Position numbers and translations under genes: made by a program. The notes under the pieces were generated by a model, which had not been told where the DNA came from, did not search any database, and saw only the letters and a program-made list of their open reading frames with translations. A DNA stretch of 64,000 bases from JBGSQR01 sp964509295 (GTDB lineage: Bacteria > Desulfobacterota > Desulfuromonadia > Geobacterales > Pseudopelobacteraceae): NCBI GenBank assembly GCA_964509295.1, contig CAZDWS010000015.1, positions 29,773 through 93,772 on the forward strand, given 5' to 3'. Shown one piece after another: positions 37,379 through 45,423 of this stretch (position 1 is its first letter; every line of letters starts with the position of its first letter).

Positions 37379-37864
37379 ATGAATACTTTGGACTTTGCAC
37401 TCAAAATGGAGATGGACGGAAAGGCGTATTATGAAAAGCTTGCATCTGAAACCACTGTTGCCGCCCTGAAGACTATTTTTACAAACCTGGCTGCGGATGA
37501 GCAGAAACACTATGACACTGTTAAAAAGATGTGTGATGAGGTTTCTACTTCCATGTCCGACAGCACTGCACTTGAAAGCTCAAAAAATATTTTTCAGGAT
37601 CTGATCAAGGATAAAGCCAGCGTTGAAGGTTTGAAAAAATCCCTTGATGGCTATCAGCACGCCATGCAGGTTGAAGCGGTCAGTGTCAAGTTTTATGAAG
37701 AAATGGCAGCAAAGGAAAAAGATCCAAAGAACAAGCAACTGCTGCTAACAATTGCCGGCGAAGAAAAGAAGCATTTCAACATCATGGACAATCTGTATGA
37801 TTACACTCTGGCACCGCAAAACTTCCTGGCATGGGGAGAATTCAGTAATTTGAAGGAATTATAA
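37379..37864 (+). CDS. Rubrerythrin-like ferritin-family diiron protein
   Basis: Four-helix diiron protein, probably a peroxidase or oxygen-stress protein. With the ATG at 37379 (strong GGAGG site) it has 161 residues; the frame is open far upstream but unsupported. Candidate iron ligands lie in EMDGKAYYEKLA, ADEQKHYDTV, EAVSVKFYEEMA and GEEKKHFNIM, two Glu/ExxH pairs as in rubrerythrin. It lacks the C-terminal rubredoxin domain. It leads a five-gene run with a ferredoxin, a membrane protein and KorAB-like subunits. Confidence 0.85.
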   Translation: MNTLDFALKMEMDGKAYYEKLASETTVAALKTIFTNLAADEQKHYDTVKKMCDEVSTSMSDSTALESSKNIFQDLIKDKASVEGLKKSLDGYQHAMQVEAVSVKFYEEMAAKEKDPKNKQLLLTIAGEEKKHFNIMDNLYDYTLAPQNFLAWGEFSNLKEL

Positions 37865-37882
37865 AAATGGGGGAGAATCACC

Positions 37883-38074
37883 ATGGCTAAAAAAGTCTTC
37901 GTTGATCAAGATTTGTGTATTGGCTGCGGGATGTGCGCAGGAAACCTTCCCAGTGTTTTTCGTATGAACAATGATGATAAGGCTGAAGTTTACGATCCTG
38001 ACGGAGCTTCAGAAGAGGATATTCAGAGCGAAGCTATCGATGTCTGCCCGGTTTCCTGCATCTGCTGGAGTTGA
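37883..38074 (+). CDS. 4Fe-4S ferredoxin
   Basis: Small electron carrier with one [4Fe-4S] cluster. The 63 residues show CIGCGMC (three ligands) and a distal CPVSCI (fourth). It lies 18 bases after the ferritin-like gene, with a GGGGGAG site, and probably passes electrons either to the diiron protein or from the KorAB-like oxidoreductase of the same operon. Confidence 0.9.
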   Translation: MAKKVFVDQDLCIGCGMCAGNLPSVFRMNNDDKAEVYDPDGASEEDIQSEAIDVCPVSCICWS

Positions 38075-38124
38075 TCTCGTCTGATAGTCGTTTTAAATTG
38101 GGTTTTACGAAGTGGAGGAAGCCG

Positions 38125-38580
38125 ATGCCGATGATCAGCTTTATGAAAGACATGTATAAAACCTTTGTGTTACATGCGGTGGCGGCTCATTTTTCCAATG
38201 GTCTGGTTCCGATTGCCTTTCTTTTTCTGACTCTGGCTCTTGTGACTTTAAGCCCGTTCTACGAGCATACTGTGCTGCATCTTATGATTGTTGTCTGTTT
38301 AGCAGTACCGGTTTCTTTTATTTCCGGCATCCGTGACTGGCAAGACAAGTTTCGAGGAGCCAGAGCTCCGATTTTTATTCGAAAAATCATCCTCTCCATT
38401 TTACTTTTTGTTCTTAGTATTGCGATTGTCGGATTGCGTTTTAAATACCCGGATATTCTGGCCGGTCAGGGGTTTTTAAAATGGTTGTATATCGGCTTAT
38501 TACTGATGACTCAGCCGGTTGTAATTCTGCTGGGGCACTATGGAGGGAAACTGGTTTTTCAGCCGAAACGGCCTGAATAG
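38125..38580 (+). CDS. DUF2231-like four-helix membrane protein
   Basis: Integral membrane protein with about four transmembrane helices (approximately residues 25-48, 53-75, 90-110 and 122-145). The start at 38125 has a GGAGG site and gives 151 residues; the frame is open to 38071. The His residues in LHAVAAHFSNGL and in LLGHYGG recall DUF2231 proteins, some of which bind haem. Function is not established. It sits between the ferredoxin and the KorA-like gene. Confidence 0.6.
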   Translation: MPMISFMKDMYKTFVLHAVAAHFSNGLVPIAFLFLTLALVTLSPFYEHTVLHLMIVVCLAVPVSFISGIRDWQDKFRGARAPIFIRKIILSILLFVLSIAIVGLRFKYPDILAGQGFLKWLYIGLLLMTQPVVILLGHYGGKLVFQPKRPE

Positions 38581-38582
38581 GC

Positions 38583-38614
38583 AGTGAATTGGATCGGAAG
38601 TGAATTGGATCGGA
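38583..38614. repeat. Perfect tandem 16-base duplication before the korA-like gene
   Basis: AGTGAATTGGATCGGA occurs twice head to tail (38583-38598 and 38599-38614). The second copy supplies the GGAG part of the next gene's ribosome binding site. It looks like a recent slippage or duplication. Confidence 0.9.
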
Positions 38615-38623
38615 GAACAGCCC

Positions 38624-40345
38624 ATGAATAAAAGCCGGAAGGATTTAAGAAGTGGAATTGCCATTGTGCTTGCGGGAGATGCCGGGCAAGGGTTGCAGGC
38701 CATAGAATCCATTCTGACCAGGGCATTCAGGCTGGAAGGGTACTATGTATTCACGAGCCAGGAGGTTATGTCCCGTGTCCGTGGCGGTAGCAATTCAACC
38801 TTGCTTAGAGTCAGTTCTTCTCCGGTTCGGGCCTGGTCAGAGCGAAGTGATATCTGCATTGTTTTTGACGAAAAGGCGGTAGCTCATCTTGGCAAAAGAC
38901 TGGATACTAAAACATTTCTGCTTGGCGATGGAGTAAAAGGAAACGGCAGTCTGAATGCTATCCAGATCCCGCTTGCCAGACTGGCAACCGAGTCGGGCGG
39001 CCGAATACTGATCAACACCGTTTCAGCCGGCATCCTGTGGGGTATTTTTGGTGGCGGCAAAGAAACCATTGAAAATGTAATCAAGCAATTTTTTAGCGGG
39101 AAAACTGCCGAAATTATTGATATGAATCTGGCGGCGGTCAGCAGCGGTATGAAGCTTGGCCTGGACCTGCAAAATTCGGGTCAGGTCCCATTTTTGCTGG
39201 CCCCGCAAGGCAATCATCGGCAGGATCTTCATATGACCGGCACGGAAGCTGTTGCCTTGGGTGCGATTGCCGGAGGTTGCAATTTTGTCTCTTCATACCC
39301 CATGTCTCCCTCCACCGGTGTGCTGACTTTTCTGGCCAAACATGGCAGGGATTTCAGAATCGTTGTTGAACAGGCAGAAGACGAAATCAGTTCGGCCAAT
39401 ATGGTTCTGGGCGCCTGGTATGCAGGAGCCAGAGGGCTTGCCACCACATCCGGCGGTGGTTTTGCCCTGATGACCGAGGCTGTCAGCCTTTCCGGTATGA
39501 CCGAAACACCCCTGGTGATCATGATTGCCCAGCGCCCCGGACCGGCAACCGGACTGCCGACACGCACCGAACAGGGTGATCTGAATCTGGCGCTGTATGC
39601 CGGACATGGCGAGTTCCCAAGGGCTCTACTGGCACCCGGCAATCCGGAGCAGGCTTTCGCGCTTGCCAGGGATGCCTTCCAACTGGCCGATACCTGCCAG
39701 GTTCCGGTCATTCTTCTGACTGATCAATATTTGATGGATTCCGGTTACGATGTGGAAACGCTGGAGCTGTCGGACGCTCCCATTGAAAAAGCTATTGTGG
39801 AGACCGGGCCGGAATATGGTCGCTACGTCATTACAGATTCGGGTCTTTCGCCCCGGGGGGTTCCGGGGTGGGGGCAGGGCCTAGTTGGTGTGGACAGTGA
39901 TGAACATGATGAGCAGGGGCACATTACTGAGGATCTGGAGCTGCGGGTTCGGATGGTTGACAAGCGCCTCAGGAAAATGAACCTGTTGGTGGAAAAAGCT
40001 CTGGCTCCTGAGTGGATCGGACCTGCCGATGCAAACACCCTTGTGGTTTGCTGGGGTTCTACACTGGAAATAGCCCGTGAATCAGTAGCTGATCTTGGAA
40101 CCAAAGACGTGGCGGTTTTGCACTTCCAGCAGATTTTCCCTCTTTCCGCAAAGACTCAAGAGATGTTGAACAGGGCAGACAGGTTGGTCCTGCTGGAGGG
40201 GAATGCCACCGGACAGTTTGGGGTATTGCTGAAGCAGCAATGCGGGATTGATTGGCACCATCGCTTGCTCAAGTACAACGGCCTCCAGTTTTCAGTTGAA
40301 GAGGTTAAGGCGGCTTTGCTGAAAATCATGGGAAAGGAGGTATGA
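38624..40345 (+). CDS. 2-oxoacid:ferredoxin oxidoreductase, fused gamma-alpha subunit
   Basis: Oxidatively decarboxylates a 2-oxoacid to acyl-CoA with ferredoxin as acceptor, or runs in reverse. The ~573 residues join a gamma domain (about 10-185, GDAGQGLQAIESIL, RGGSNSTLLR) to an alpha domain (about 205-570, SYPMSPSTGVL, EQAEDEISSANM). This is the KorA-type fusion. The ATG at 38624 has a GGAGAA site. The substrate (2-oxoglutarate most likely) cannot be fixed from the sequence. Confidence 0.9.
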   Translation: MNKSRKDLRSGIAIVLAGDAGQGLQAIESILTRAFRLEGYYVFTSQEVMSRVRGGSNSTLLRVSSSPVRAWSERSDICIVFDEKAVAHLGKRLDTKTFLLGDGVKGNGSLNAIQIPLARLATESGGRILINTVSAGILWGIFGGGKETIENVIKQFFSGKTAEIIDMNLAAVSSGMKLGLDLQNSGQVPFLLAPQGNHRQDLHMTGTEAVALGAIAGGCNFVSSYPMSPSTGVLTFLAKHGRDFRIVVEQAEDEISSANMVLGAWYAGARGLATTSGGGFALMTEAVSLSGMTETPLVIMIAQRPGPATGLPTRTEQGDLNLALYAGHGEFPRALLAPGNPEQAFALARDAFQLADTCQVPVILLTDQYLMDSGYDVETLELSDAPIEKAIVETGPEYGRYVITDSGLSPRGVPGWGQGLVGVDSDEHDEQGHITEDLELRVRMVDKRLRKMNLLVEKALAPEWIGPADANTLVVCWGSTLEIARESVADLGTKDVAVLHFQQIFPLSAKTQEMLNRADRLVLLEGNATGQFGVLLKQQCGIDWHHRLLKYNGLQFSVEEVKAALLKIMGKEV

Positions 40346-40346
40346 G

Positions 40347-41210
40347 ATGAGCGAGAATCCTTTTGATGCAAAAGCAAAAGACATCGCCTGGTGTCCGGGA
40401 TGCGGCGATTTCAGTATTCTCGCGGCGGTCAGGCAGGCGTTGGCCGAGCTTGATCTCTCTCCGACCCAGGTGGTTATGGTCTCCGGAATCGGGCAGGCGG
40501 CCAAGCTGCCGCATTACCTGAATGCCAATTTTTTCAATGGTCTCCATGGGCGCGCGCTTCCCCCGGCTACGGCCATCAAGGCGGCTAACCCGCATTTGAC
40601 GGTGATTGCTGAAAGTGGAGACGGCGACATGTACGGCGAGGGGGGCAACCACTTCATGCACGCCATCAGGAGAAATCCTGACATCACCAATATTGTCCAC
40701 GACAACATGGTTTACGGACTAACCAAGGGGCAGGCTTCGCCAACCAGCCGTAAGGGGTTTCTGACGCCGGTGCAGGTCCACGGTGTTGCCAATGAACCGC
40801 TCAACCCTTTAACACTGGCCATCTCATTGAATGCCACATTTGTGGCCAGGGCTTTTGCCGGTGATATTCCCCAGACTACGGAAATCATAAAAAAGGCGAT
40901 CCGGCATAAAGGCTATGCCTTGATCGACATCCTGCAGCCATGCGTGACTTTCAACCAGGTCAACACCTTCCGTTGGTTCAAGGAAAATACCTATTATCTG
41001 GAAGATGATCACGATACATCAAATCGTGAAAGAGCCTATCAAAGGGCCTCTGAAAACGAAAGACTACCTTTGGGAGTCTTTTATGTGGAAGATGGGCGCC
41101 CAACTTTTGAAGACAACATGGGGATTTATCAGGAAGATGAAACTCCGCTTTTCAAGCGCTCGGTTGATACTGTGCGCCTCCGGTCACTGATTAATGGGTA
41201 TAGCGGTTGA
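40347..41210 (+). CDS. 2-oxoacid:ferredoxin oxidoreductase, beta subunit
   Basis: Thiamine diphosphate-binding subunit and partner of the gene 1 base upstream. The 287 residues show WCPGCGDFS, the TPP motif ESGDGDMYGEGGNHF, DNMVYGLTKGQ and the C-terminal CVTFNQVNTF. CPGCG and a further Cys could bind an Fe-S cluster. An AAAGGAGG site precedes the ATG. It ends the operon before a shared terminator. Confidence 0.92.
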   Translation: MSENPFDAKAKDIAWCPGCGDFSILAAVRQALAELDLSPTQVVMVSGIGQAAKLPHYLNANFFNGLHGRALPPATAIKAANPHLTVIAESGDGDMYGEGGNHFMHAIRRNPDITNIVHDNMVYGLTKGQASPTSRKGFLTPVQVHGVANEPLNPLTLAISLNATFVARAFAGDIPQTTEIIKKAIRHKGYALIDILQPCVTFNQVNTFRWFKENTYYLEDDHDTSNRERAYQRASENERLPLGVFYVEDGRPTFEDNMGIYQEDETPLFKRSVDTVRLRSLINGYSG

Positions 41211-41254
41211 TGAAAGAATAAGTACAAAGCTGATAAAGTTCAAACAGTTGAATA

Positions 41255-41295
41255 AAAAAGTCTCCCATGCCGTATCGGTTTGGGAGACTTTTTTT
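41255..41295. terminator. Bidirectional terminator after the korB-like gene
   Basis: 13-bp stem (41255-41267 with 41281-41293) with T and A runs on either side, between convergent genes. Confidence 0.88.
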
Positions 41296-41313
41296 GCATT
41301 CAGCTGTTTATAT

Positions 41314-42195
41314 TTACCAAAGCAGTTTTCTATCTGAAGTAAATTCTCTCTGGATTCCGCTGACCGGATCCTTGAAGCGAATGTTTTTGGCAAGCAGTTG
41401 GAGCGGGGCGTCAAAATTGTCGCTGCTTTCAGTTTGCAGCTGCGGGTACAGGTTGTCGTTCAAAATACCCAGGCCGATAGAACACATGTGTATCCTCAGT
41501 TGATGGGTTTTGCCGGTAATCGGATGCAGTTCAAAGAGTGCCCTGTTATTGTTGGATTCCAGCAGATTGATCGTTGATCGGGAATTAGCTTGACCCGGCA
41601 CGACCTTCATTCTGAACCATGGTGTGCCCTGATCCAGTCTGTTTTCAACCAGCCATTCGGTTGTTCCTGGTTCCGGTATACAGGCTGAAACCGCTTGATA
41701 GGTTTTTTCCACCAGACTTTTTTGGAAAAGGTTGCCGTAGCGTGCGCAGCTTTTTTTGTTGACTGAAAATAGCACCAGACCGGCGGTTTCCCGATCAATG
41801 CGATGCAGCGGCGCCAGATCCCGGATGCCGGTACTTTTGCGGAGACGATTCAGCAGGCATTCGTCAACGTAACGTCCACCAGGTGTGACCGGCAGGAAAT
41901 GTGGTTTACAGGCGACCAGAATTTCGTCATCCTGAAAAAGTATCTCTTCTGTAAACGGAATAACCGCTTCGTTTTGAACTTCCCTGAAATAGAAAATGCG
42001 TCGGTGCGGAGTGTATGCGGTATCAATAGTAATCGGTTGTGACTCATCATCCAGGACTTTGCCGGCGTTTATACGCTGCTCCCATTCGTCACGTGTAATG
42101 CGGGAAAACTGTTTGCTCAGAAATTCCAGGATAGTCGGATATGGTTTGTCGCATACGGGCATGGTGATACGTGAAGAGTGTAGTGAAATGCCCAC
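41314..42195 (-). CDS. RluA-family pseudouridine synthase
   Basis: Converts specific uridines of rRNA or tRNA to pseudouridine. The 293-residue product has the family's HRIDRETAGLVLF motif with the catalytic Asp, the VEKTYQAV segment and RSTINLLE/TGKTHQLRIHM. The start is GTG at 42195 with an AGAGGT site; a downstream ATG at 42162 lacks one. The N-terminal part may act like a small S4-type region, as PTILEFLSKQFSRITRDEWEQRI fits that pattern. The modified position is unknown. Confidence 0.88.
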   Translation of the reverse strand: MGISLHSSRITMPVCDKPYPTILEFLSKQFSRITRDEWEQRINAGKVLDDESQPITIDTAYTPHRRIFYFREVQNEAVIPFTEEILFQDDEILVACKPHFLPVTPGGRYVDECLLNRLRKSTGIRDLAPLHRIDRETAGLVLFSVNKKSCARYGNLFQKSLVEKTYQAVSACIPEPGTTEWLVENRLDQGTPWFRMKVVPGQANSRSTINLLESNNNRALFELHPITGKTHQLRIHMCSIGLGILNDNLYPQLQTESSDNFDAPLQLLAKNIRFKDPVSGIQREFTSDRKLLW

Positions 42196-42267
42196 TTGCT
42201 GGTTACCTCTGGTCAGGTGTTGAATATGTTGATGTGTTTGTTCGTGAGTTGCTTCCGTCCGATGGAG

Positions 42268-43251
42268 TCAATGGCTCAGCATGGCTGCAAAACCGCTCAG
42301 ATAGTAAGCGTCAAACGAGCCTTCCATGGATGTAAACATGATCTCCAGGGCTGCTTCCTTGTCAATTGCCTGGCGATAGGGCCTGTTTGTGGTCAGAGCG
42401 CTGTAAACATCGGCAATGGAAATTATTTTTGCACTTTTACTGATCTGATCTCCCTTCAATCCATCCGGATATCCCTCGCCATTAACTTTTTCATGGTGTT
42501 GCTTGAGGATATCCAGGGAAACCGGGTTTAATGCCTCGTGCATCTTCAGCATCTCGTAACCGTAGTTACAATGGTTCTTAACCTTGCTGAATTCTGCCGG
42601 AGTAAGCCTGTCCGGCTTGTCCAGTATATGCAGCGGTATATATATTTTGCCGTAGTCGTGGAAGAGGGCTCCGATTCCGATGTCGATAAGTTCGTCTTCG
42701 GTCAGCTTCAGCATTTGGTTATGGAGCGAAATAGCATATGCACATACCTGAACTGAATGAACATATGTATAGCTGCTGTGCCCCACTAATCCCGCCAGGG
42801 TTTCGAACAGATTTGTTTCTTCCAGTTTGTCATTGAGGATATGTCTGATAATGGATTTGCAGCGTCCCATATTTTTCTTGATCTGCTTGGAGGGGATGTT
42901 GAAAACTTCACGAACATAGTTGATTGAAGCCTGGCACATGATTTCCTGTCGTCTCCTGGTTGTCAAAGACTCATCTGACAGAATTGTCGGCAGGTTTGTT
43001 TCAACATACTGGTTGTAATTGGAGAGCTCTTCAGAGAAAACGTGCAGCTCAACAGTGTTTCTTTCAATCAGCCTGTTTTTGTCTTTTTCCGTAAAAGGCA
43101 GGTCTGATGCTTTGTATAGTACGAAATTGTCATTGTGCCTGAGATATAAAGCCACTCCTGGGAGTGTCTCCGGAAGCAGGGTGTCAAGGCTGATGGTCTT
43201 GTATAAGTCATCTTTGGGATGATATGCTTTTTTATGCGGATTTATAGTCAT
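42268..43251 (-). CDS. HD-GYP domain protein under a c-di-GMP riboswitch
   Basis: Probable c-di-GMP phosphodiesterase, 327 residues. The HD-GYP part (about 150-320) is canonical: LFHDYGKIYIPLHIL, NHCNYGYEML and QHHEKVNGEGYPDGL. Only the HHP box is changed (NHC). The N-terminal 130 residues match the arrangement of the paralogue at 33297-34244. An AAGGTG site precedes the ATG. A GEMM-type aptamer and terminator lie 100-250 bases upstream on the same strand, so expression probably responds to its own substrate. Confidence 0.9.
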   Translation of the reverse strand: MTINPHKKAYHPKDDLYKTISLDTLLPETLPGVALYLRHNDNFVLYKASDLPFTEKDKNRLIERNTVELHVFSEELSNYNQYVETNLPTILSDESLTTRRRQEIMCQASINYVREVFNIPSKQIKKNMGRCKSIIRHILNDKLEETNLFETLAGLVGHSSYTYVHSVQVCAYAISLHNQMLKLTEDELIDIGIGALFHDYGKIYIPLHILDKPDRLTPAEFSKVKNHCNYGYEMLKMHEALNPVSLDILKQHHEKVNGEGYPDGLKGDQISKSAKIISIADVYSALTTNRPYRQAIDKEAALEIMFTSMEGSFDAYYLSGFAAMLSH

Positions 43252-43350
43252 AAAATCTTTTTCACCTTGAAAATATCAGCTTAAAATCATTACTGACGGC
43301 AGGTTTAAACAGTCTGCTTTAATGGCCGTATAATCGGACAGAACATTGAC

Positions 43351-43386
43351 AAATAAAAAGCCCATCTTTTCTGCCAAAAAGAGGGC
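43351..43386 (-). terminator. Attenuator terminator of the HD-GYP leader
   Basis: On the minus strand, a hairpin (43377-43386 with 43360-43370, one bulge) with a 6-base loop, followed by TTTTTATTT. It lies between the aptamer and the HD-GYP start codon. Confidence 0.75.
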
Positions 43387-43422
43387 GCAATCAAATCAGC
43401 ACTGTACATATGTACGAACTTT

Positions 43423-43500
43423 ACATCGACTGCCCCGCTACCCGTTTCGGGAGGTGGTTTTGCGTCATCCGTTTCCCCGGATTTTGCCTTTTCCGTATGT
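43423..43500 (-). promoter_or_regulatory. GEMM-I c-di-GMP riboswitch upstream of the HD-GYP gene
   Basis: Minus-strand aptamer with GGCAAA (43488-43483), an ATCCG/CGGAT hairpin, GACGCAAA (43466-43459), a CCC-GAAA-like hairpin and GGGTAGCGGGGC. The base equivalent to Vc2 G20 is G (43488), as in c-di-GMP sensors. ACAT/ATGT flanks can close P1. A 12-base palindrome GTACATATGTAC (43404-43415) lies between aptamer and terminator. Whether ligand turns expression on or off is not clear from the sequence. Confidence 0.78.
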
Positions 43501-43608
43501 TCTTTTTCAGCACAATAAAGAAAATCTCAATTATATGCAAACTAATACTATTGCTACTATGACAGTCTAATCAGCTGTTTAACTTGTCAAGATGCGTATA
43601 AGCCAGTA

Positions 43609-45363
43609 CTAATTCCCGTTCGGCTTACCCATGCGCAGGGGGCCGCCACGGGCATTGGTCCAGAGCATGCACTTATTGCCGGAACCGGGCACCCGGAAAA
43701 TATCCATGCCGTGATCAAAGGTCTGGACCAGTATTTCCAGCTGCCCATCACCATCAATATCGGCTAAGGCAGGAGCCGCCGGAGCACCATTGCCATTACC
43801 GTTACTGCCCGGATTGGGCAAAAGCACATCGTGCAGCAGTACGCCGTTTGAAGCCAGAATGATCAGGTGCCCGCTGTCGAGGACATTAGGGCTGCCATAG
43901 GTACTGAAGATTATTTCAGGAGAACCGTCCTGGTTCAGATCGGCAATCATCGCTTCCGAGGCATACATGATGGCTTTGCCATTGGTGAAATTATATCTCC
44001 AGAGTCTTTTGGCATCCGCATCAAAGGCGTACATGAAACCGTCATTCAGGGAAACCACGATTTCCGGGCGGGCATCCCCCTGGATGTTGACTGTTGCTGC
44101 AGCCGGTACTCCTCCGGGTGGGTACCAGCCGACAACCTGTATCGGGGTCTCTCCCCTGGGCAGTGTTTCCCATCCGGCCAGACGCATGGCACTGCGGGAA
44201 CCGTTGCCATAGGCGCCTTCCAAAGCCATGATCGCATAAGCCTGAGTGACATAGGGGACGCTTTTTTCCACATTCGGAACACCAACGACCACGTTTTTAC
44301 CGTTATTCTGCAGATCAACAATGTTTGGAGGAGAGGCGGTCCACTGCAGCCACTCCTGACCTGTTCCGGGATTGGGCCAAACGCCGGTGTGCAGGTGGTA
44401 GTGGTTCGATTCCACCAGCGGATCGGCCCAGCGGATAAACTGTCCCCAGGTCATGGGCAGCCCCAGGTATGCAGAAGCACGGTTGCTGAACCAGGATGAG
44501 GCGTTGATGGCTATGCCGGTGTTTTTAAATGCCTGGATAGCGTGGTTATCGTAGGTGACGATGATTTCCAGATCCGGGTTGTCATCAATGTTGCCGATAC
44601 CCACGTTCAGTCCGTAACAACCGTAACCACTATGTCCTTGGCCGTTGATGTCAGCATCGCCGCCCGAACCGGTGCGATTATTGTAGCGGGGCCAGGCAGG
44701 AGAGGGGGAGCCGGGTGGCTGGTAGGATGTGCCGTTGGCATTGTATACAAAGACCTGGGCTCCGCCGCTTGATGCAGGTTGAGTTTGGGTGGTGGTGGCA
44801 ACTATTTCAATACTGCCGTTGCCGTCCAGATCTCCAGCTGCCAGTCCGCGTACTTCCGGTGATTCTCCTGCAGTTGTTGTGTCGACAGGCCAGCCGGCTT
44901 TGATGCTGAGTTTGTTGGTGGCTTTGATCCACTCATAGGCATAAATCTGGTGACGTTGTCCGCAGATGATTTCTGTTATGCCATCACCCTCCATGTCTGT
45001 TACGACGCAGGGAGCATAGATGCGGCCACCGTTACCGTCGGCGCGATCAAGCAAATTGCCGGTGCTGTCGTAAACGAATAGTGAATAGTACGAGGCAATG
45101 ATTCTCTTGCTTGAATTATTATTCAGATCTGCCACGACCGGAGATGCATACCAGCTTGTCTGGCCGGGTATGTTACGGACAAAGGCCGGTTTTTGAACCG
45201 CTCCGCTGCTACTCCCGGCAGTACAGACCGGATTGGTCTCGCCACCCGTGCTGCTGCCGCCGGTTACTCCGCCTGCGTTCCCACCAGTAGCAACGCCACT
45301 CCCGCCGCTGCATGCCGTAACTAAACATATGGTCAATGGAATCAGAAAGTGAAAATAGTACAT
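43609..45363 (-). CDS. FG-GAP/VCBS-type surface lipoprotein
   Basis: Exported lipoprotein: residues 1-18 end in the lipobox LVTAC, and a Gly/Ser/Thr-rich linker follows. The 584 residues contain about seven repeats with calcium-type Asp motifs: DLNNNSSKRII, DMEGDGITEII, DLDGNGSIEIV, NIDDNPDLEII, NIQGDARPEIV, DLNQDGSPEII and DIDGDGQLEIL. This predicts an integrin-like beta-propeller. It lies 60 bases after the other lipoprotein gene, in the same riboswitch-controlled operon. A role in adhesion or cell-surface assembly is inference. Confidence 0.82.
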   Translation of the reverse strand: MYYFHFLIPLTICLVTACSGGSGVATGGNAGGVTGGSSTGGETNPVCTAGSSSGAVQKPAFVRNIPGQTSWYASPVVADLNNNSSKRIIASYYSLFVYDSTGNLLDRADGNGGRIYAPCVVTDMEGDGITEIICGQRHQIYAYEWIKATNKLSIKAGWPVDTTTAGESPEVRGLAAGDLDGNGSIEIVATTTQTQPASSGGAQVFVYNANGTSYQPPGSPSPAWPRYNNRTGSGGDADINGQGHSGYGCYGLNVGIGNIDDNPDLEIIVTYDNHAIQAFKNTGIAINASSWFSNRASAYLGLPMTWGQFIRWADPLVESNHYHLHTGVWPNPGTGQEWLQWTASPPNIVDLQNNGKNVVVGVPNVEKSVPYVTQAYAIMALEGAYGNGSRSAMRLAGWETLPRGETPIQVVGWYPPGGVPAAATVNIQGDARPEIVVSLNDGFMYAFDADAKRLWRYNFTNGKAIMYASEAMIADLNQDGSPEIIFSTYGSPNVLDSGHLIILASNGVLLHDVLLPNPGSNGNGNGAPAAPALADIDGDGQLEILVQTFDHGMDIFRVPGSGNKCMLWTNARGGPLRMGKPNGN

Positions 45364-45423
45364 GAAAACACCGTTCCTTATAGGTTTTGATTGTTTTGTT
45401 CATTTTGTCCTCTGGAATTGAAT

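Noticed and set aside
43867..44499. A 210-codon plus-strand ORF over the FG-GAP lipoprotein gene
   Set aside because: It is antisense to a protein with seven conserved repeats and has no supporting signal.
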